Source: Devosiaceae bacterium (GTDB lineage: Bacteria; Pseudomonadota; Alphaproteobacteria; Rhizobiales; Devosiaceae). From it: DNA of 11,475 bases. The notes under the pieces are model-generated. The model did not search any database. It saw only the letters and a list, made by a program, of their open reading frames with translations, and was not told where the DNA came from. The translations under genes were made by a program, and so were the position numbers. How positions within the stretch are numbered: the stretch's first letter is position 1; the number at the start of each line of letters is the position of its first letter. The stretch lies in the NCBI GenBank assembly GCA_021648585.1, contig JAKISM010000071.1, forward strand, positions 1 to 11,475, in the 5' to 3' direction. Below are positions 8,064 through 11,475 of this stretch, in pieces.

Positions 8064-8378
8064 TGGCTCTTAAAATTGGAACATTCTATGCCAAAACAAA
8101 TAAATCTGGAACAGACAAGTCTGGGCCATATTTTGAAGGAGTTCTTGAAACTCGAAAACTCCACAATCTTGGAAATATCACCATCAAGCCAAATGAAAAA
8201 ACATCTGGCAACGAGCCAGACTTTTTAGTCCAAACAGATGGATTTGAAATTGGTCATGCTTGGAAGCAAATAACTAAATGTAATTCTCGATGACCCGCAC
8301 ATGAAAGAAGAAATCCGCGCACGGCTGGTTAAGCAAGACGAGAAACATATTCTTTTGTGGGAGCGAGTGACCAATTAG
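8063..8378 (+). pseudogene. DUF736 family protein, broken by a small deletion or frameshift near 8279
   Basis: The first frame (8063-8293) begins MALKIGTFYAK and reaches FEIGHAWKQITK, the position of the conserved E(I/L)GAAWK of DUF736 proteins, then ends at a TGA. In the frame one base later, VILDDPHMKEEIRARLV and HILLWERV follow to TAG at 8376-8378, matching the family's conserved LDDP and its C-terminal LIW(S/E)R. Compared with the family, about five residues around Y-L-S-V are missing, so a short out-of-frame deletion near 8275-8285 is likely. DUF736 proteins are small, of unknown function, and common on alphaproteobacterial plasmids and integrative elements. The gene is coupled to DUF2274 by a TAATG overlap with a GGAG site before it. 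Confidence 0.65.
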
Positions 8379-8583
8379 GCTAAAGATAACCAAATCAACA
8401 AACCTTCCTAAAGAGATAGAGCGTGTGCGCTCGGCACGTGATAAACTTGCAAAATTGGTTGTAAATGATCCTGTTTATCTTCCGATTTTTGAAAGACTTG
8501 AAAACGATCTCGTTTACCTTGAGGACAAACAAAATACTATCGAGCGAGCGAAAAATATTGTAAATCAAAGAGCAACTGATTGA
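8371..8583 (+). pseudogene. Startless reading frame, helical hypothetical protein remnant
   Basis: A plus-strand frame is open from 8371 to TGA at 8581-8583. From 8404 it reads like real protein: LPKEIERVRSARDKLAKLV, NDPVYLPIFERLENDLVYLE, then an alternating charged helix ending NQRATD. The pattern is an amphipathic coiled coil with a central PVYLPIFERLE, and it resembles small hypothetical proteins found next to integrases on alphaproteobacterial mobile elements. No ATG, GTG or TTG precedes the conserved part, so the start seems lost. It converges on and overlaps by 19 bases the end of the integrase fragment. I cannot name a function. Confidence 0.45.
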
Positions 8584-8900
8584 ACGCACTGATGCAAATG
8601 TTCAAGTGTTGCGCCTTTACCGTATCTTTCTCGATTAAGAGTATGCCCGAACAAATCACGTCTAATGCGATCATCAACTCCAGCGGCAATCATACGATCC
8701 TCAAAAGCATGTCTAAGACCGTAAAGGCTGTGTTTTGGTGTTTCAAGCAGGTCATTAGCCCGCAAATATTTATTCACAGTGCCAGATATAGAGGGATTAT
8801 TACGATAACGAGCAAAGCCATTAGGCATTGTTTAATGCTTCAAGGCAACACCAGCAAGAGGGATTATACGACGTGATCTTGCTCTTTTAAGCCATCTTAA
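8565..8900 (-). pseudogene. Tyrosine recombinase (phage-type integrase), C-terminal catalytic fragment
   Basis: Reading leftward from about 8890, KRARSRRIIPLAGVAL is followed by an in-frame TAA (8834-8832), and then by GFARYRNNPSISGTVNKYL, LYGLRHAFEDRMIAAGVDDR and LFGHTLNRERYGKG up to TGA at 8567-8565. This contains the box II arginine (LRH), the HTL/H-type residue and the nucleophilic tyrosine of ERYG, the 3' end of an integrase catalytic domain. The Y-x-L-R-H form in place of H-x-L-R-H is usual in this alphaproteobacterial subgroup. The N-terminal arm-binding and core-binding domains and the first catalytic arginine are absent. The sequence ALKH*TMPNG in place of an expected ALEAL..MPNG suggests a one-base loss and a compensating indel rather than a simple nonsense change. 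Homology stops within about 30 bases of the cas6 stop, so the break lies there. Confidence 0.8.
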
Positions 8901-8914
8901 AAGTGGGCACAATT

Positions 8915-9835
8915 TCAGTTTGATAAAATAATATTATATCGTCCTTGCCCAGTAACAGCCCCACGCCCTGCATGACAATTTTGCCCAATGATTAAAAGTG
9001 GTAAAATTGGTGCAAGATTACCAGCAATCATCAATTTGCCAGAAACTGCATCATTAACAAGGTTTGCGTTTTGTCTATGCGACCATCGTTTAGTATAATC
9101 AGATGTTAGCTCTTCTGACCAATATTTAAGCCCCTTCCATTGCTCACTTAAAGCAAACCAATCCGCCTCAAGTTTTGCATCTTGCCAGCGTGCCAAACCA
9201 TCAATTCTTCTCGCAAGCCTACCAATAAAACTATGCGGCTCGTCAATCAAATCACTATTTCCTGCGCTATCTAGTGGCGTAATAAAAGAAATTTCAACCA
9301 TATCGGGAGTATCAACTACATCAAAACCCTCGATTGTGCTGGTGCGTAATTGGGTTATTTCAAATTTTGGTAAAAATTCACCACGTGCTAATTTCCCCCA
9401 AGACACTCTTTCTCTTAGTGTTTGCACCAACAATTCAACAGCTACAGGCAACCAGTCATTGGCAAATCCAAATATATTCAATTTAACGACAAGGTTCTGC
9501 TCCTTTTTATCAGCTGCAAATACATAAGGTTTAGGAATGCCGTGCTTGCCATATCTCATTTGCTCACGAAAAAACACATCTAATGCGCAAGGCGGTGTCC
9601 AAGGGCAGGGGGCTTCATTTATCGCTTCGCTAGATGCCCCTCGCACCAACTCGCTCCCCCACGCGCGCCTAATGAAAGGCAATAAATCTTTATTATTGAG
9701 CAACTCGCCATATCCAAAGATTTTAATTTCAATAGTTTGCGAGAACCAAGTTGCTGCTAATTCCTCAAGCCCAATAAACCTTGCTGGCTCATCAACTCTT
9801 TGTTGCAAGGGTGATAGTTTATTTTCATCATTCAT
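8915..9835 (-). CDS. cas6: Cas6 family CRISPR precursor-RNA endoribonuclease
   Basis: Cas6 cleaves the CRISPR transcript within its repeats to make crRNA. The 306-residue product has the RAMP-type C-terminal layout of the DUF2276/Cas6 group: PCPWTPPCALDVFFREQ around 76-92, GIPKPYVFAAD at 99-109, IFGFANDW at 121-128, ISFITPLDS at 182-190, and the glycine-rich loop HAGRGAVTGQGRYNI at 288-302. I chose the ATG at 9835 because it overlaps the cas2 stop as ATGA; a TTG at 9844 would add three residues but is less likely. The catalytic residue cannot be assigned by eye in this divergent family. It is the last gene of the minus-strand cas unit, and its stop is immediately followed by the integrase fragment on the same strand. 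A separate Cas6 beside RT-Cas1 and Cas2 fits a type III-associated adaptation module. Confidence 0.85.
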   Translation of the reverse strand: MNDENKLSPLQQRVDEPARFIGLEELAATWFSQTIEIKIFGYGELLNNKDLLPFIRRAWGSELVRGASSEAINEAPCPWTPPCALDVFFREQMRYGKHGIPKPYVFAADKKEQNLVVKLNIFGFANDWLPVAVELLVQTLRERVSWGKLARGEFLPKFEITQLRTSTIEGFDVVDTPDMVEISFITPLDSAGNSDLIDEPHSFIGRLARRIDGLARWQDAKLEADWFALSEQWKGLKYWSEELTSDYTKRWSHRQNANLVNDAVSGKLMIAGNLAPILPLLIIGQNCHAGRGAVTGQGRYNIILSN

Positions 9836-10116
9836 AATAACCAATATTCTCCGTCCTCAGGAATAGGCGCACCACCATAAGCCAAACTATGGCGCAAGCC
9901 AGTGCGAGATAAAGCATACATACGCAAATTATCTCCATCATCAAGATGAATAGATAATAGTTTAAATAAATTTTTTGCCGCCTTTTCGCTCATTCTGGCT
10001 TCAAACACGCTTTTTTGTACTCGCACCGCCTGCTCTTCAAGCATTTTAGATATTTTGCGCCTAGTTCTTGCTCGAGTAATATCATAGGTAAAAACCATGG
10101 TCATTTCATTATTCAT
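9832..10116 (-). CDS. cas2: Cas2, CRISPR spacer acquisition subunit
   Basis: Cas2 forms the scaffold dimer of the Cas1-Cas2 spacer integrase. The 94-residue product shows the ferredoxin-like pattern: first strand MVFTYDITRART with the conserved Asp of YDI, RVQKSVFEARM, and DDGDNLRMYALS as the later strand. I place the start at ATG 10116 (MNNEMTMVFTYD). A frame extending to ATG 10164 would add 16 atypical residues from the GC-rich repeat region. ATGs at 10104 and 10098 are also possible, as Cas2 often begins two or three residues before the first strand. No strong ribosome site is visible for any of them; AAAAGAGA lies about 15 bases before 10116. The stop overlaps the cas6 start. Confidence 0.9.
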   Translation of the reverse strand: MNNEMTMVFTYDITRARTRRKISKMLEEQAVRVQKSVFEARMSEKAAKNLFKLLSIHLDDGDNLRMYALSRTGLRHSLAYGGAPIPEDGEYWLL

Positions 10117-10143
10117 TTTATGTTTGTCGTCTCTTTTGAGGGT

Positions 10144-10265
10144 TGTCGCCGTTGGTCGCCACATTCTTTCTTGCGCTCACGCCGCGCAGGCTGCCCGACC
10201 CCGACACCCCCGCCTTTATTCTTGCCGCCGTTAGTCGCTACGCTCCCGACCCCGGCACCCCCGCC
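10144..10265. repeat. GC-rich, C-run direct repeats between cas1 and cas2
   Basis: Two imperfect units occur in tandem. The first half of each is TGYCGCCGTTRGTCGCYAC (10144-10162 and 10223-10241, three differences). The second half is YCCCGACCCCGRCACCCCCGCC-like (10193-10214 and 10244-10265, two differences). The first unit carries a 30-base insert between its halves, the second only two bases. The block is strikingly C-rich on the plus strand and much richer in GC than the AT-rich genes on both sides. It fills the whole cas1-cas2 gap. It is not a CRISPR array: no regular spacing or unique spacers. It may be a dispersed intergenic repeat of this genome. Confidence 0.6.
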
Positions 10266-10267
10266 GC

Positions 10268-11475
10268 TTAATAATCCATAACATAGGGGCGATATTGCTC
10301 ACGCTCCTCAAAATGCGCCGCTAATAAAAACGCCTGCTCACTAATAATATGCCGCCATTTTCGTCTTTTTCCTGTCTTTGACTTTTGATGGGGCGCGAAA
10401 TTGCCATTTCATAGTGCCTAATTAGCGCTCTTGTTGCGCTTGATGTCATTCGTGTTTTTCCTGTCTTTGTCGTTGAAAACATATCTTGACCAACCGCACG
10501 AGTATTTATTGCCGAAATAACAACACTTTCGCACAATGGCGCACGAAACTCCTCCATTAAATCATAAGCCAAAGCATCTCTATCGCCATAAGTTTCATGC
10601 AAAACCCCAAACCCAATATGTAAGCCCGCCCGCTCTAAACAAACACTAACATCACGAGCCAGCATATTAGCGCACATGTTAAACATAATGTTCACACCGC
10701 TTATTTCTCCTCGCCTATCACGAGTGCTAAAGCTAAAACCATATTCCAAATTTCTGCCCAATGCTGGCCAATATAGCGCAGTGGCTCGCCCCTCAACGCC
10801 CATCAGGCTAGCAAGTGATTTCTCGTGCGGCACACGCCTGATAAGAGTGTTTATTTCACTTAGATTTTTTAATGTTTGCGGGTTTTTGCGCTTGCGGTTT
10901 AATCGGCGCAATAAGGCTCGCTGATTGCGTATTCTGCCATCAACAAACCTCCTTGCTAAATCGAGCCGTTTTTCCTCATTACTAATCAATTTTGCCTGCA
11001 AAAGATGCCGCTTTGCTTTTGCTCCATATCGGGGTGCAACCCAGCCTTTTGTTTCCCCCCAGCCATTGACAAAAGCAAGCGGCGTATCTGATGCCAAAGC
11101 AAGATCAATAGCGCAATTATCTACCTCAGCTTTTGGCCCAATTTCTATTCTATCCACATCTTTATTTGGCAAAGCCAAAATCTCACGCCATTCATAGCCA
11201 GTTTCAAGATTGCCAGATTTCTCCTCAACACTAAATGCCTCATTGCGAATAGATAATCGCCTGCCAGCCTCCATGACATAAAGCACTCGCAAACCGGGGT
11301 CTAACCCTGCTCGCCTTTTACGCAACAATTTATCTTGCGCTATTGCAATTTCTTGCTTTGAGCGAAAATCCTCTTGCGCCACCTTTTGCATTAATTGCAA
11401 AACCTGATTTTCATCTTGTGCAATAGCAGACTTAACAACCATTGAGCGCACAAATAAATGCCCCAAAAAGCGAAA
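10268..11475 (-). CDS. cas1: Cas1 half of a probable reverse transcriptase-Cas1 fusion, frameshifted near its 3' end
   Basis: Cas1 is the metal-dependent integrase that inserts new spacers. The frame is open from the right edge, so the 5' end lies outside. Numbering from TTG 11466, the Cas1 domain starts near LRVLYVMEAGRRL (59-71) and shows RIEIGP, SDTPLAFVNGWGET, and the three acidic/His active-site regions: GVEGRA with Glu225, VLHETYG with His290, and YDLMEEFR with Asp302/Glu305. Before it, about 60 residues (FRFLGHLFVRS, then a charged helix) look like the last motif and thumb of a reverse transcriptase, as in RT-Cas1 proteins. After RPIKS the frame shifts: it ends at TAG 10321, whereas the true C-terminus (TGKRRKWRHIISEQ, then EQYRPYVMDY) is read one frame over to TAA at 10268. 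One base appears lost at about 10379-10382. TTG 11466 is not a real start. Confidence 0.85.

Noticed and set aside
9832..10164. Cas2 starting at ATG 10164
   Set aside because: The extra residues come from the GC-rich repeat and precede the normal Cas2 first strand by far too much; ATG 10116 or slightly later fits the family.
10015..10281. Plus-strand frame with a Pro-rich tail opposite cas2 and the GC-rich repeat
   Set aside because: It is a by-product of the C-rich repeats and the antisense of cas2, with no coding signs.
11464..11466. TTG at 11466 as the start of a normal-length Cas1
   Set aside because: The frame stays open to the window edge and the Cas1 domain begins some 58 residues later, so the gene most likely starts outside the window.
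1..11475. CRISPR array
   Set aside because: I looked for regularly spaced 25-40 base repeats because of cas1, cas2 and cas6; none is present. The GC-rich block at 10144-10265 has irregular spacing and no unique spacers.

Overview
The window looks like accessory DNA from an AT-rich proteobacterium. The Trb-type conjugation genes, the DUF2274 and DUF736 companions and the integrase style resemble those of alphaproteobacterial (Rhizobiales-like) integrative elements. The genus cannot be read from this sequence, and a metagenome contig is possible.

Layout. (1) Positions 1-2087, minus strand: a long DUF262/DUF1524 protein of the GmrSD/BrxU-like type IV restriction class, running off the left edge, with a good promoter just upstream. 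(2) Positions 2202-8378, plus strand: a broken trb conjugation operon. What remains is the C-terminal half of trbE, a frameshifted trbJ, the N-terminal third of trbL, the C-terminal third of trbG, a frameshifted trbI, an intact DUF2274 gene and a broken DUF736 gene. The part of the operon expected before trbE is replaced by the DUF262 gene. The section from the 3' end of trbL through trbF to the 5' part of trbG is replaced by a two-gene cassette at 4831-6038. That cassette encodes a two-helix membrane protein with a GAF-like C-terminal domain, followed by a 62-residue basic protein. (3) Positions 8371-8900: a startless remnant on the plus strand converging on the C-terminal piece of a tyrosine recombinase. 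(4) Positions 8915-11475, minus strand: a CRISPR adaptation and processing operon, transcribed cas1, cas2, cas6. The cas1 frame has an N-terminal extension open to the window edge that resembles the end of a reverse transcriptase, so it is probably the Cas1 half of an RT-Cas1 fusion. No CRISPR array lies inside the window.

Interpretation. A dead conjugative element seems to have become a landing site for defence-type genes. The inserted genes (DUF262, the membrane/GAF gene, the small basic gene) have open frames, while most trb genes around them are truncated or frameshifted. The membrane/GAF plus small-protein pair is the best candidate here for an undescribed system. The probable RT-Cas1 with Cas2 and Cas6 is the second point of interest, although its own 3' end carries a frameshift.
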